From Parapedobacter deserti (GTDB lineage Bacteria > Bacteroidota > Bacteroidia > Sphingobacteriales > Sphingobacteriaceae): a stretch of 64,000 bases of DNA. Location of the stretch: contig NZ_JBHRTA010000030.1 of the NCBI RefSeq assembly GCF_042646065.1, positions 186,001-250,000 of the forward strand, given 5' to 3'. The stretch's first letter is position 1, and every line of letters starts with the position of its first letter. The position numbers and the translations under genes were made by a program. This document shows, piece after piece, positions 34,401 through 43,354 of the stretch. The notes under the pieces are model-generated. The model had not been told where the DNA came from. It worked only from the letters and a program-made list of their open reading frames with translations, and ran no database searches.

Positions 34401-35492
34401 TCACAATAGTCGGTAAATTTTGCCCGGAAGCGCAGCAATAATGCCCTTCATTTCCATTTCAATGAGCGTGATAGCCAGCTTGCTCTGCGGCCATTTGAGC
34501 TGCCGTGAAAGTTCGTCAATTGAGATCTTTCCCGCCGCTTTGATGATGTCGTGTGTTTGACGTTCGTTGGGACTAAGCGACACGTGAAGAGGCAGCTGTG
34601 CCGGTTGTGGCTCTTCCACGGCCTGCCAGTTCATCAAGTACTCGAGATCCTTCGAGCCGGTGATCAGGTGCGCGCGGTTGGTTTTGATGAGGTAGTTGCA
34701 CCCTGCGGAGAATTCGCGGTTAATGCTTCCGGGAAAAGCGCACACGTCGCGGTTATACGTATTGGCAATCTCCGCGGTGATGAGTGCGCCGCCCCGAGCA
34801 GCAGCTTCCACCACCACCGTCACGTCGGCCAAGCCGGCAATGATACGATTGCGCATGGGGAAGTTTCGCCTGTCCGGGTTGGTTCCCGAAGGGAATTCGG
34901 TGATCAAGCCGCCGCGGTCAAGCATTCGCGCAGCCATTTCTCTGTTGGTGGTTGGATAGATCCGGTCCAGCCCATGCCCCAGCACACCGACTGTAGGTAC
35001 CTGGTTCGCGAGTGCATCTCGATGTGCGTAGCTGTCGATACCATACGCCAGACCGCTGACGATGGTTACTTGATAAGGCGAAAGTTCGCGAATGAACTCT
35101 TGGCAGATGGCCTTGCCATAAGACGTGGCGTTCCGAGTGCCCACAATGCTGATGATCCGTGGTGCATTGAGATCTGCCGTGCCCTTATAATAGATCAAAA
35201 CCGGTGCGTCCGGACAGTCAGCAAGCCGTTTAGGATATCGCTCGTCGCCGAGGGAAAGAACTTGGATGTCATGTTTCTGGACGAAACGGAGTTCGTTTTC
35301 GGCTTCACGGAGTACCTGAGGCGCAAGAATATTTTCCGCTAAGCGGTTGCCGATGCCCGGTGTAACCATGAGTTGTTTCTTGGAGGCCGAAAATACGGAT
35401 TTTGCGTCCCCGAATTGCGTAATCAGGTGCCGAGCTGTCATAGGCCCGACGCCACCCACGTAGGTCAATGCGATTTGATGAAGTAGGCTCAT
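34401..35492 (-). CDS. dprA: DNA-processing protein DprA
   Basis: Loads RecA on incoming single-stranded DNA during natural transformation. The 363-residue protein has an N-terminal SAM/HhH-like region ('YVGGVGPMTARHLITQFG', 'VTPGIGNRLAENI'), the Rossmann-like DNA-binding core ('IISIVGTRNATSYGKAICQEFI', 'IVSGLAYGIDSYAHRDAL', 'GHGLDRIYPTTNREMAARM', 'GLITEFPSGTNPDRRNFPMRNRIIAGLADVTVVVEAAARGGALITA') and a C-terminal winged helix (about 300-363). It lies between ffs and rsmG. Competence itself cannot be deduced from this gene alone. Confidence 0.96.
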   Translation of the reverse strand: MSLLHQIALTYVGGVGPMTARHLITQFGDAKSVFSASKKQLMVTPGIGNRLAENILAPQVLREAENELRFVQKHDIQVLSLGDERYPKRLADCPDAPVLIYYKGTADLNAPRIISIVGTRNATSYGKAICQEFIRELSPYQVTIVSGLAYGIDSYAHRDALANQVPTVGVLGHGLDRIYPTTNREMAARMLDRGGLITEFPSGTNPDRRNFPMRNRIIAGLADVTVVVEAAARGGALITAEIANTYNRDVCAFPGSINREFSAGCNYLIKTNRAHLITGSKDLEYLMNWQAVEEPQPAQLPLHVSLSPNERQTHDIIKAAGKISIDELSRQLKWPQSKLAITLIEMEMKGIIAALPGKIYRLL

Positions 35493-35573
35493 AGGATGGA
35501 GCCAATATAAGAAAAATGATTTAATTACTTGGGGAAAAAATTTGCTGCTTGGTACGCAGAAAAAGTTTCGGGG

Positions 35574-36218
35574 TCATACCGGAATGTAAACGATGTGTTT
35601 CGTTTCAAAAAAGGCCTCACTGAAAAAGCTTGAAAGCGGATGTACCTCCGCCTGCAAGCGCGCTTCGTTGATCTCATCACGCAGGTCGCCCCCTTTTAGG
35701 TACAAGATGCCATTGGCAATGGCATTTCGGTCTTTTTTTAAAATCTTGTTAGCCACCCAGCGGTAAAAGTCGGCGAGGCGAGTGACGGCGCGGGATACTA
35801 CAAAGTCATACTTTTCATCCAGCTCCTCCGCGCGGATATGATAAGCCGCTATGTTTTTCAAACCGATGGCCGAAGCGACTTCCCGCACTACCTTAATCTT
35901 TTTGCCGATGGAATCGACAAGATCAAACTGGGCCTCCGGAAACAGAATGGCTAAGGGAATCCCGGGGAAACCACCACCCGTGCCCACGTCTAACACACGT
36001 GTGCCTGGCGTAAAGTTGGTGAACTTCGCTATGCCCAGCGAATGCAGTACATGGTGTAAGTACAAGCTATAAATATCCTTCCGTGAAATCACGTTGATCT
36101 GCGCATTCCAATAGGGATATAACTCGCCCAGCCGCCGGAATTGTTCCCGCTGCGTATCAGAGAGTTTAGGAAAATAATTATATATAATTTCGACGGATGG
36201 ATCAAGCGTCACTTCCAT
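35574..36218 (-). CDS. rsmG: 16S rRNA (guanine(527)-N7)-methyltransferase
   Basis: Methylates G527 of 16S rRNA using SAM. The 214-residue product has 'LYPYWNAQINVISRKDIYSLYLHHVLHSLGIAKF', the SAM-binding 'RVLDVGTGGGFPGIPLAILFPEAQFDLVDSIGKKIKVVREVASAIGLKNI' and 'DFVVSRAV', all standard for RsmG/GidB. The ATG at 36218 gives a normal N-terminus; the open frame extends 28 codons into the glycosyltransferase gene but only overlaps it. The real overlap with that upstream gene is 10 bases, suggesting one transcript. Confidence 0.96.
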   Translation of the reverse strand: MEVTLDPSVEIIYNYFPKLSDTQREQFRRLGELYPYWNAQINVISRKDIYSLYLHHVLHSLGIAKFTNFTPGTRVLDVGTGGGFPGIPLAILFPEAQFDLVDSIGKKIKVVREVASAIGLKNIAAYHIRAEELDEKYDFVVSRAVTRLADFYRWVANKILKKDRNAIANGILYLKGGDLRDEINEARLQAEVHPLSSFFSEAFFETKHIVYIPV

Positions 36219-37351
36219 TTCACTTCTTTCTTGAATAAGGCAAAAAATCCATTGACACAGATGTAGCTGTAGTATAATACATCCAAAACCGGCAGCCCCC
36301 ATATCAGACCTTTGACTTGTAATTTATTCATGATGGGATAATAGATGGCAATTTGTACGGATAGTCTCGTTATGTAAAAACCGAGAATGACATACCAATA
36401 CATCGGGTAAATTACTACGGTTACGGCGGCAGTCACGTAAAAAAGAAATGCACTTACCAATTGCGTAGCCAGCATCCGGCGGTGAGTGGGCCTATACGCT
36501 TGGGATGCCCCTGCATGCCGAGTTTTTTGACGGAAGTAAGCCGAAAACGAGGTCTTCGGTTCACTCCACACAAAGGCATCAGGGTGTATGCAGACGGTCG
36601 TATTATGTCGCGTGGCATTCTGGTTTACCATAAGGTCGTCGTCACCCGAGGGGATATGCATATGCGCGGCAAATCCTTTGCCCCTGAAGAATAAACTTTT
36701 AGTGTATGCCAAGTTGCGGCCAACGCCCATATAGGCGTTTCCGGCAAGCGCATAAGAAAGGTAGCTCATGGCAGTGTGGAAGGTTTCAAAACGGATAAGC
36801 GCATTGAGGAACCCTGGCCTTTTATAATAGGGCGAATATCCCAGCACGATTTCTTCCCCACCGGTAAAGGCATCTGCCATGTGTCTGAGCCACTGGCCCG
36901 ATGCCGGAACGCAGTCGGCATCGGTAAATACCAAGTGTTCATATCGGGCGGCTTTAATGCCAAGGGTGACAGCAAACTTTTTCCCGTGCTTAAGCCGTAC
37001 GTGTTCCGCGATTTCGACCACTTTGAGGTTGTGGTGTTGTGCGCACAGATCCTTCAGCAGCCATTTGGTATCATCTTCTGAGTAGTCGTTTACCAATATC
37101 ACTTCAAATTCTGGATAGTCCTGATTCAGGACAATGGGCAAATTCCGGCGCAGGTTCTCTTCCTCATTACGTGCGCAGATAATTACAGATAGTGGGAGAG
37201 TAAACGCATTGGTCGGTTTCGGTGGGATCTTAAAAAACGCCAATTTGCCATAGACAAAGAGCAAGTAGTAGAGTTGGATAACCAAAAGCGCTCCGCAAAT
37301 TCCTGATAATAGGAAAAAAACAAATTCACCCATTTGGTTGAGTATTTCCAT
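36209..37351 (-). CDS. Membrane glycosyltransferase family 2
   Basis: Transfers a sugar from a nucleotide donor at the inner membrane. The 380-residue protein has an N-terminal membrane segment (residues 8-31), a GT-A domain ('PLSVIICARNEEENLRRNLPIVLNQDYPEFEVILVNDYSEDDT', 'HLVFTDADCVPASGQWLRHMADAF' with the DxD-type acid, 'PSGDDDLMVNQNA' and 'FRQKTRHAGAS' in place of the QxxRW box), and several C-terminal membrane helices. The ATG at 37351 is preferred to a TTG at 37363. A -7 box ends only nine bases before it. It overlaps rsmG by 10 bases. Acceptor and product are unknown. Confidence 0.9.
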   Translation of the reverse strand: MEILNQMGEFVFFLLSGICGALLVIQLYYLLFVYGKLAFFKIPPKPTNAFTLPLSVIICARNEEENLRRNLPIVLNQDYPEFEVILVNDYSEDDTKWLLKDLCAQHHNLKVVEIAEHVRLKHGKKFAVTLGIKAARYEHLVFTDADCVPASGQWLRHMADAFTGGEEIVLGYSPYYKRPGFLNALIRFETFHTAMSYLSYALAGNAYMGVGRNLAYTKSLFFRGKGFAAHMHIPSGDDDLMVNQNATRHNTTVCIHPDAFVWSEPKTSFSAYFRQKTRHAGASQAYRPTHRRMLATQLVSAFLFYVTAAVTVVIYPMYWYVILGFYITRLSVQIAIYYPIMNKLQVKGLIWGLPVLDVLYYSYICVNGFFALFKKEVKWK

Positions 37352-37360
37352 ATATGTTGC

Positions 37361-37368
37361 CAAACTTA
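37361..37368 (-). promoter_or_regulatory. -7 box of the glycosyltransferase-rsmG transcript
   Basis: TAAGTTTG on the minus strand, an exact match, with only nine bases between it and the ATG at 37351. A TTG lies at 37392-37394, with a 23-base spacer. The transcript would have almost no leader. Confidence 0.6.
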
Positions 37369-37498
37369 GAGAAAAATCAGGAATTACAGTTCAATGATGG
37401 AACTTTTTAGTTTCATAAAATAGGTGGCCGGCATACCGTGCGTACGTACGCTGGATGGCAGGGAAGGTGGAAGACGGCGTGAAGTAAGGCCGCGGCGC

Positions 37499-38482
37499 CT
37501 ATTGACGGATCGCTGATTTTTTGAGTTCCGTTCGGATGTATTGACCTGCGGGGCTCAATTGGGAAACCGGCCAGTTTCCAAGCGGAGATGCGCCGGGCAA
37601 TAGCAGTCCGGTTGTTTCTGCTTTGTCTGTTAGGTTCCAGTTGGCCCAACTTAGTTGTCGGTCTTCCATCCATTGCAACCATTTGGCGGTTTTTCCGGTA
37701 TCAAACACGCCGTCACCATTAGCCTCTCCGACACCCCATTCCGTCACTAAGAGTGGCAGCCCCATCTTAATGGCTTTGTCAGCTTTGTTGCGGAGACGTT
37801 CTTGGTGGTGTGGGTCGCTGGCATAAAAATGAAAGGCATAGGCGATATTGGTAAAGCCGCTGATGGGTTCAGCGGCTGCAATATCTACATCCTGGGCCCA
37901 ACGGGGAGTGCCGACTACGATAAGGTTGTGGGGATCATGACTGCGGATGGCACTGATCACGGCTTCCGCATACGTTTTAATGACCGACCACGGCTGTTGT
38001 TCGGGTTCGTTCCAAATTTCATAAATGACGTTTGGAACGGCGGCATATCGTTTGGCCATCAGGCTGAAAAACGCCTCGGCCTGCGCTTTGTTTCGCTCTG
38101 CATTGTGGTCATGCCAATCGATGATGACGTATATGCCCCGTTCAATTGCCCTGTCGGCAAGTCGGGTGATCCGCTCTGTCTGTATTTCGGGCTGTTCGAG
38201 GTATCCGCCCGTGGGCTCAATGGCCATGGACAGCCTGACTAAACTGACGCTGAAGTCGTCTACCAGCCAGTCAACGGTTTCGGGGGTATAGTATTTTTGA
38301 CCGTTCCAGATGCTCCACGAAAAGCTGATGCCTCGCAATTGTGGTGGCTGATTATGTTGGTTGACTATACGGCCGCCTTTCACTTCGAGCGGGCCGTGCT
38401 TGGCTATAGGCGTATTAATTAGTTGAGCATTTTGACCCGAAGTTGATAGGCCCAAAAGCAATATCAATAGTAGCTGGTTCAT
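37499..38482 (-). CDS. GH5-family glycanase (endoglucanase-like)
   Basis: Secreted glycoside hydrolase family 5 enzyme of 327 residues, acting on beta-linked polysaccharide. A signal peptide (LLLILLLGLSTSGQNA) precedes the TIM barrel. Catalytic residues are visible: the acid/base Glu in 'VIYEIWNEPEQQPWS' and the nucleophile Glu in 'PLLVTEWGVGEANGD'; other family blocks are 'LRGISFSWSIWNGQKYYTPETVDWLVDDF', 'YVIIDWHDHNA' and 'AYAFHFYASDPH'. It resembles the cellulase-type GH5_2 group. It is isolated from other carbohydrate genes. Substrate (cellulose, mixed-linkage glucan or other) is unproven. Confidence 0.92.
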   Translation of the reverse strand: MNQLLLILLLGLSTSGQNAQLINTPIAKHGPLEVKGGRIVNQHNQPPQLRGISFSWSIWNGQKYYTPETVDWLVDDFSVSLVRLSMAIEPTGGYLEQPEIQTERITRLADRAIERGIYVIIDWHDHNAERNKAQAEAFFSLMAKRYAAVPNVIYEIWNEPEQQPWSVIKTYAEAVISAIRSHDPHNLIVVGTPRWAQDVDIAAAEPISGFTNIAYAFHFYASDPHHQERLRNKADKAIKMGLPLLVTEWGVGEANGDGVFDTGKTAKWLQWMEDRQLSWANWNLTDKAETTGLLLPGASPLGNWPVSQLSPAGQYIRTELKKSAIRQ

Positions 38483-38524
38483 TTGTCTTATTTGATATCA
38501 TTCATGAATAGCACGTACGATTGG

Positions 38525-38534
38525 TTAGCGCTAA
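38525..38534. promoter_or_regulatory. Palindrome overlapping the GH5 -7 region
   Basis: TTAGCGCTAA is a perfect 10-base palindrome that overlaps TATATTAG (38531-38538, minus strand), a likely -7 box with a TTG 22 bases upstream (38561-38563). A repressor bound here would block the GH5 promoter. Short, so chance is possible. Confidence 0.35.
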
Positions 38535-38629
38535 TATAAACCAAATCTTTGATATCGAAGCAAAACGCTACTCGATTTCCCGGAAGGTTGTGAGAATTCG
38601 GTTGGGTCTATAGATGAGCGATCTATAAC

Positions 38630-38660
38630 TTGCATATCAGTGGCAAGTTATCTAAGTTTG
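38630..38660 (+). promoter_or_regulatory. Promoter of tgt
   Basis: TTG (38630-38632), exactly 20 bases, then TAAGTTTG (38653-38660). Only seven bases separate it from the tgt ATG, so the mRNA should be leaderless or nearly so. Confidence 0.82.
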
Positions 38661-38667
38661 CACCACA

Positions 38668-39798
38668 ATGAAATTTACCCTTCAGGCAACAGACGAACAG
38701 TCCAAGGCGCGTGCCGGCGTCATGGAGACTGCGCATGGTACGATAGAAACCCCAATCTTCATGCCTGTGGGAACGGCGGGGACGGTAAAGGCCGTGCATC
38801 AGCATGAGTTGGCCGACGATATCAAGGCGCAGATCATTTTGGGCAATACTTATCACCTGTATTTGCGGCCGGGGCTTGACGTCTTGCAACGTGTTGGTGG
38901 GCTCCACCGGTTCAACGGGTGGGATAAACCGATATTGACCGATAGCGGCGGTTATCAGGTGTATTCGCTTACCGAGGTGCGCAAGATCAAAGAGGAAGGT
39001 GTGACATTCCGTTCGCATATCGATGGTTCCAAGCACCTCTTCACGCCTGAGAATGTGATGGATACCCAGCGCATTATCGGCGCCGATATTGTCATGGCAT
39101 TTGATGAATGCACTCCCTATCCCTGTGACTACCGATATGCAAAGCAATCGCTGGATATGACTCATCGCTGGCTTAAGCGCTGCTGCGACCGCTTTGATAA
39201 CACAGAGCCGCTATACGGTTTTGAACAGACCCTTTTCCCGATTGTTCAGGGATCTGTATACCGCGACTTGAGAGAGCGATCTGCCGAAACTGTCGCTTCC
39301 TTCGGACGCGAAGGCAATGCCATTGGCGGATTGTCGGTGGGTGAGCCAGCGGATGAGATGTATGCCATGACCGAAGTCGTTTGCGAAATACTCCCGCCCG
39401 AAAAACCACGTTATTTAATGGGAGTGGGCACGCCGGTTAACATTTTGGAGAACATCGCGCTGGGCATAGACATGTTTGACTGTGTGATGCCTACGCGAAA
39501 TGCGCGGAACGGTATGCTTTTTACCTGGCAGGGCATCATTAACATAAAGAATAAAAAGTGGGAAGCAGATTTTGCTCCAATAGATGCCGACAGTGACCTC
39601 TTGGTAGACAGGGTATATAGCAAAGCTTATCTGCGGCACCTAATCCGTTCCCGAGAAATTCTCGGCGCGCAGATTGCGTCGTTGCACAACTTGCATTTTT
39701 ACATAAGGCTGGTGAAAGAAGCGCGGGCCCGCATCATGGCAGGGGATTTTCTAGAATGGAAAAACCGTATGGTAAAGCAACTGGATGAAAGGTTATGA
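38668..39798 (+). CDS. tgt: Queuine tRNA-ribosyltransferase lacking zinc cysteines
   Basis: Exchanges guanine-34 for preQ1 in Asp, Asn, His and Tyr tRNAs. The 376-residue protein keeps the catalytic residues: general base D92 ('LTDSGGYQVYS'), 'VMAFDECTPYPCDY', 'GGLSVGEPADEM' and nucleophile D271 ('MFDCVMPTRNARNG'). The structural zinc site found in the E. coli and Zymomonas enzymes (CxCxxC plus His) is changed: where the three cysteines belong there is 'DADSDLLVD' (about 307-314), while H340 remains. The stop overlaps the next gene (ATGA). Confidence 0.95.
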   Translation: MKFTLQATDEQSKARAGVMETAHGTIETPIFMPVGTAGTVKAVHQHELADDIKAQIILGNTYHLYLRPGLDVLQRVGGLHRFNGWDKPILTDSGGYQVYSLTEVRKIKEEGVTFRSHIDGSKHLFTPENVMDTQRIIGADIVMAFDECTPYPCDYRYAKQSLDMTHRWLKRCCDRFDNTEPLYGFEQTLFPIVQGSVYRDLRERSAETVASFGREGNAIGGLSVGEPADEMYAMTEVVCEILPPEKPRYLMGVGTPVNILENIALGIDMFDCVMPTRNARNGMLFTWQGIINIKNKKWEADFAPIDADSDLLVDRVYSKAYLRHLIRSREILGAQIASLHNLHFYIRLVKEARARIMAGDFLEWKNRMVKQLDERL

Positions 39799-40901
39799 GC
39801 ATGATGGCGTGGTTGAGGTCGTCTTTTAATATCATTGATCGGTATATCATCAAAAAGTACCTGAGTACGTTTGTGTTTACCATGGGTATTTTTACCGTCG
39901 TGGCGGTAGTCTTTGATGTGTCTGAGCGGTTGGATGATTTTATGAAGCATAAAGCCCCGCTATCCAAGATCATTTTTGAGTATTACGCTGGGTTTGTTCC
40001 GTTTTATCTCAACATGCTGTCGCCACTCATTAACTTCATCGCGGTGATCTTCTTCACCGCGAAGATGGCAGACCAAACCGAGATTGTGCCGATATTGAGC
40101 GGTGGAATGAGTTTCAACCGGTTTATCAGGCCATACATGATAGCGGCCACGGTTATCTTCGCACTCAATTTTGCTTTCAGCGTATACATCATTCCCCGTA
40201 CCAACAAGCTGAAAGTAGGGTTTGAGCGCGTCTATGTGAAGCCGGTGGAAAATAATACGAAAAGCTCCACACATATGCAAATTGATAGCGACAGCTATGT
40301 TTATATCGACAATTTCGATAATAACCGGAAAGTGGGCTATAATTTCGTGTTAGAAAAATTTGACGGCGGCCGTATGACCGAAAAACTGATGGCCGACCGG
40401 ATTACATGGGACTCAGTGAAAAACAATTGGCGCATCGAAAATTATACCATCCGGGTCATCGATTCGCTGAATGAGGAAATGATCAAGGGCACGAGCATGG
40501 ACACGCTGTTGGATATGACGCCCCGCGACTTTGAGGTGTATGATAACATTTTCACTTCGATGAATATGACCGAATTGAACGATCGGATCGAAAAGGAAAA
40601 GATCAGGGGTACAGGTATGATGACCGACCTGCTGTTGGAGAAATACAAGCGTTTTGTCACGCCGCTGGCGGCTTATGTGCTGACCTTGATGGGTGTTGCG
40701 CTATCATCGAAAAAGGTGCGCGGCGGTATTGGCTTGAGCTTGGGGATCGGAATCGGATTGAGCTTCACTTATATTGTGTTCATTCAGTTTGCTACCATGT
40801 TTTCACTGAAAGGCGGTCTGCCGCCGCTTATCGCGGTATTTGTCCCGAATGTGATTTTCGGACTACTTGCCCTTTATTTGTTACGTAAGGCTCCAAAATA
40901 G
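39795..40901 (+). CDS. LptF/LptG-family (YjgP/YjgQ) permease
   Basis: Inner membrane permease of the LPS export ABC transporter, 368 residues. Three N-terminal membrane helices ('FNIIDRYIIKKYLSTFVFTMGIFTVVAVVFDVSERLDDF', 'YAGFVPFYLNMLSPLINFIAVIFFTAKMADQTEIVPILSGGMSFNRFIRPY' with the coupling-helix region) are followed by a periplasmic jellyroll domain (about 130-270) and three C-terminal helices ('KRFVTPLAAYVLTLMGVALSSKKVRGGIGLSLGIGIGLSFTYIV'). Bacteroidota often have single LptF/G-type genes scattered like this. The start overlaps the tgt stop, so they are coupled. Confidence 0.92.
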   Translation: MSMMAWLRSSFNIIDRYIIKKYLSTFVFTMGIFTVVAVVFDVSERLDDFMKHKAPLSKIIFEYYAGFVPFYLNMLSPLINFIAVIFFTAKMADQTEIVPILSGGMSFNRFIRPYMIAATVIFALNFAFSVYIIPRTNKLKVGFERVYVKPVENNTKSSTHMQIDSDSYVYIDNFDNNRKVGYNFVLEKFDGGRMTEKLMADRITWDSVKNNWRIENYTIRVIDSLNEEMIKGTSMDTLLDMTPRDFEVYDNIFTSMNMTELNDRIEKEKIRGTGMMTDLLLEKYKRFVTPLAAYVLTLMGVALSSKKVRGGIGLSLGIGIGLSFTYIVFIQFATMFSLKGGLPPLIAVFVPNVIFGLLALYLLRKAPK

Positions 40902-40920
40902 CAACACCGCATTTAGGTAT

Positions 40921-41829
40921 ATGGGAAATTTTGTGATCAACCGCAACCTGCTCATTCTCCACCTCACCGTCATTGTCTGGGGCTTTACCGGAATATTAGG
41001 CAATTTGATTTCAATGTCGGCAATCCACTTGGTGTGGTATCGCGTGCTGATCGCTTTCGCGTCTTTGGCAGTGTATTTCTGGATTCGGCAGCAGTCGTTT
41101 GCTGTTAGCAGGCAGGAGTTTATCCGGTTTTTCCTTACCGGTGGCGTTGTGGGGTTGCATTGGGTATTTTTTTTCGGTTCCATCAAGGCGTCTACCGTGT
41201 CCGTTGCCTTGGTCTGCCTATCTTCAGCTACATTGTTCACGGCGTTGATAGAGCCTTTGTTTTATCGACGGCGCATTTCAACAATGGAAGTGCTCGTCGG
41301 TCTGCTCATCATTGTTGGTATTTGCTTGATCTTCAGATTTGAAAGCCGGTACGTCCACGGTATCGTCCTCGGGTTATTGGCAGCGCTGTCGGCCGCTTTG
41401 TTTGCTACCATCAACTCCAAGCTGGTTAAGGCAAGTGGCGCCACGGTCATCAGTTTCTATGAAATGCTTGGAGCATGGGTCTGGATTTCCGGGTTTATGT
41501 TAGTCACAGAAGGTTCCGTTAGGGCAATGGGGGCCACGATGACCGATTGGCTATACCTCTTGCTGTTGGGAACTGTATGCACCTCAGGAGCCTATGTAGC
41601 CGCCGTTTCGGTGATGAAGGAAATCAGCGCGTTCCGTGTAGCTTTGGCCAGTAATATGGAGCCTATATACGGTATTGTGCTCGCCTGGCTGTTTTTCGGG
41701 CAGCGCGAAAAAATGAGCGCCGGCTTTTACGCCGGCGCAATCATCATTTTAGGGGCTGTTTTCGTTTACCCTATTATTCGGCTTCAGTTAAACAAAAGGA
41801 GAAATTACAAGCGGGGGCTGACCGGCTAA
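40921..41829 (+). CDS. EamA/DMT-superfamily transporter
   Basis: Integral membrane exporter or importer of small metabolites, 302 residues with ten hydrophobic segments in two EamA repeats ('LHLTVIVWGFTGILGNLISMSAIHLVWYRVLIAFASLAVYF' and 'GIVLGLLAALSAALFATINSKLVKASGATVISFYEMLGAWVWI', the second ending 'VALASNMEPIYGIVLAWLFFGQREKMSAGFYAGAIIILGAV'). The ATG at 40921 is chosen over an upstream start inside the LptF/G gene. It lies 19 bp after that gene. The TAA interlocks with the gltD stop. Substrate is unknown. Confidence 0.9.
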   Translation: MGNFVINRNLLILHLTVIVWGFTGILGNLISMSAIHLVWYRVLIAFASLAVYFWIRQQSFAVSRQEFIRFFLTGGVVGLHWVFFFGSIKASTVSVALVCLSSATLFTALIEPLFYRRRISTMEVLVGLLIIVGICLIFRFESRYVHGIVLGLLAALSAALFATINSKLVKASGATVISFYEMLGAWVWISGFMLVTEGSVRAMGATMTDWLYLLLLGTVCTSGAYVAAVSVMKEISAFRVALASNMEPIYGIVLAWLFFGQREKMSAGFYAGAIIILGAVFVYPIIRLQLNKRRNYKRGLTG

Positions 41830-43295
41830 GAAGCATAGTCAAACACCGCATCTTTGCTTTCCAGTTCCGAATATCCCATCAGATACTCATCCACTTTTCG
41901 TGCGCATTCGCGCCCTTCGGAAATGGCCCACACAACTAGCGATTGGCCACGTCGCATATCCCCGGCGACGAAAACCCGATCAGCCGAGGTTTGAAACTGC
42001 CCTTCTTCGGCTTTTACGTTCCCTCGCTCGTCCAGCGCTATGCCCAGTTGCTGCAAAAGTCCGTCGTGTTGTGGGTGCAGGAAACCCATGGCCAGCAAGG
42101 CCAGTTCGCAGGGGATTTCACGTTCGGATTCCGATAGTTCCACAAACTTCAGGGGGCGACCCAGTTGATCGCGCTCCCATTCCAAGTCTACGACGCGGGC
42201 TGCTATGAGATTACCGTTGCCGTCGCCGATAAATGCTTTGGTGCTGATGCTCCAAAAGCGCTCACAGCCTTCCTCATGAGAAGTAGTAGTTTTGAGCAGC
42301 ATGGGATAAGTTGGCCAAGGCATGGTATCCGTGCGCGCTTGCGGGGGCTTCGGCATCAGCTCAAATTGAGTGACCGATTTTGCTCCGTGGCGATTGGATG
42401 TGCCCACACAGTCCGACCCGGTATCGCCACCGCCAATGACCAGCACATTTTTGCCGGTGGCCATGATTTCGTCTACTGCAAGCGGAGAGTTGCCCACCCG
42501 CTGGTTTTGCTGCTTCAGGAATTCCATAGCAAAATGTACGCCTTTAAGCTCTCTTCCCGGAATGTTGAGGTCGCGTGGAACCGTAGACCCTCCGGCTAAC
42601 ACCACAGCATCGTAGGCAAGAAGTTCGCTGACGGGCACGTTGTTGCCCACTTCGGCATTGCAGCGAAACACGACGCCATCTTCCTCCATCAGCTTTATCC
42701 GCCGTTCTATCACCCACTTTTCCAGCTTGAAATCAGGGATGCCGTAGCGTAAAAGCCCGCCCGGTTTGTCGTCCCGCTCATACACGGTCACCTCGTGCCC
42801 CACTTTGATCAGCTGCGCGGCTGCGGCCAGCCCCGCCGGTCCACTACCCACCACGGCCACACGTTTGCCGGTCTTGAGGTGGGTAGGGCGTGCTTTCACA
42901 AACTCGCGCTTGAACGCGATTTCGATGATGTGCTTTTCTATTTCCTCGATGGCAACTGGAGGCCGGTTGATGCCTAATACGCAGGCTGACTCGCAGGGGG
43001 CCGGGCATATCCGTCCGGTAAATTCGGGAAAATTATTGGTGGATACCAGTATCCGGTATGCCTCTTCCCACTTACCGTCATAAACCGCGTCGTTGAATTC
43101 CGGTATCACATTGCCCAATGGGCAACCCGAATGGCAGAACGGTATGCCACAATTCATGCACCGGGCTGCCTGTTTGTTCAGCTCTTCGTCGCTATAAGGC
43201 TCTACAAACTCGTTGTACGTTTTTTTTCGGTTTGCAACGGTTTCCTTCTGCGGAAGAACCCTGTCAAACTCCTTAAATCCGGTTGGTTTTCCCAT
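41826..43295 (-). CDS. gltD: Glutamate synthase small (beta) subunit
   Basis: NAD(P)H-oxidising subunit that passes electrons to GltB. The 489-residue protein has the N-terminal Cys clusters ('AARCMNCGIPFCHSGCPLGNVIPEFND' and 'CPAPCESACVLGINRPPV'), the FAD-binding motif 'VAVVGSGPAGLAAAAQLIKVGHEVTVYERDDKPGG', the NADPH site 'VLVIGGGDTGSDCVGTSNRHG' and the terminal FAD segment 'VFVAGDMRRGQSLVVWAISEGRECARKVDEYL'. It follows gltB by 59 bp on the same strand, so the GOGAT subunits are co-expressed. Confidence 0.97.
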   Translation of the reverse strand: MGKPTGFKEFDRVLPQKETVANRKKTYNEFVEPYSDEELNKQAARCMNCGIPFCHSGCPLGNVIPEFNDAVYDGKWEEAYRILVSTNNFPEFTGRICPAPCESACVLGINRPPVAIEEIEKHIIEIAFKREFVKARPTHLKTGKRVAVVGSGPAGLAAAAQLIKVGHEVTVYERDDKPGGLLRYGIPDFKLEKWVIERRIKLMEEDGVVFRCNAEVGNNVPVSELLAYDAVVLAGGSTVPRDLNIPGRELKGVHFAMEFLKQQNQRVGNSPLAVDEIMATGKNVLVIGGGDTGSDCVGTSNRHGAKSVTQFELMPKPPQARTDTMPWPTYPMLLKTTTSHEEGCERFWSISTKAFIGDGNGNLIAARVVDLEWERDQLGRPLKFVELSESEREIPCELALLAMGFLHPQHDGLLQQLGIALDERGNVKAEEGQFQTSADRVFVAGDMRRGQSLVVWAISEGRECARKVDEYLMGYSELESKDAVFDYAS

Positions 43296-43354
43296 CTTCT
43301 CTTATTCTTTTGTCGTGAGTCAGTTAGTCTAATTCTTTAATTACGCTCCATTCA

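Noticed and set aside
34139..34438. N-terminal extension of AccD by 100 codons
   Set aside because: It would run through the SRP RNA gene and the consensus accD promoter; the ATG at 34138 gives the standard AccD N-terminus.
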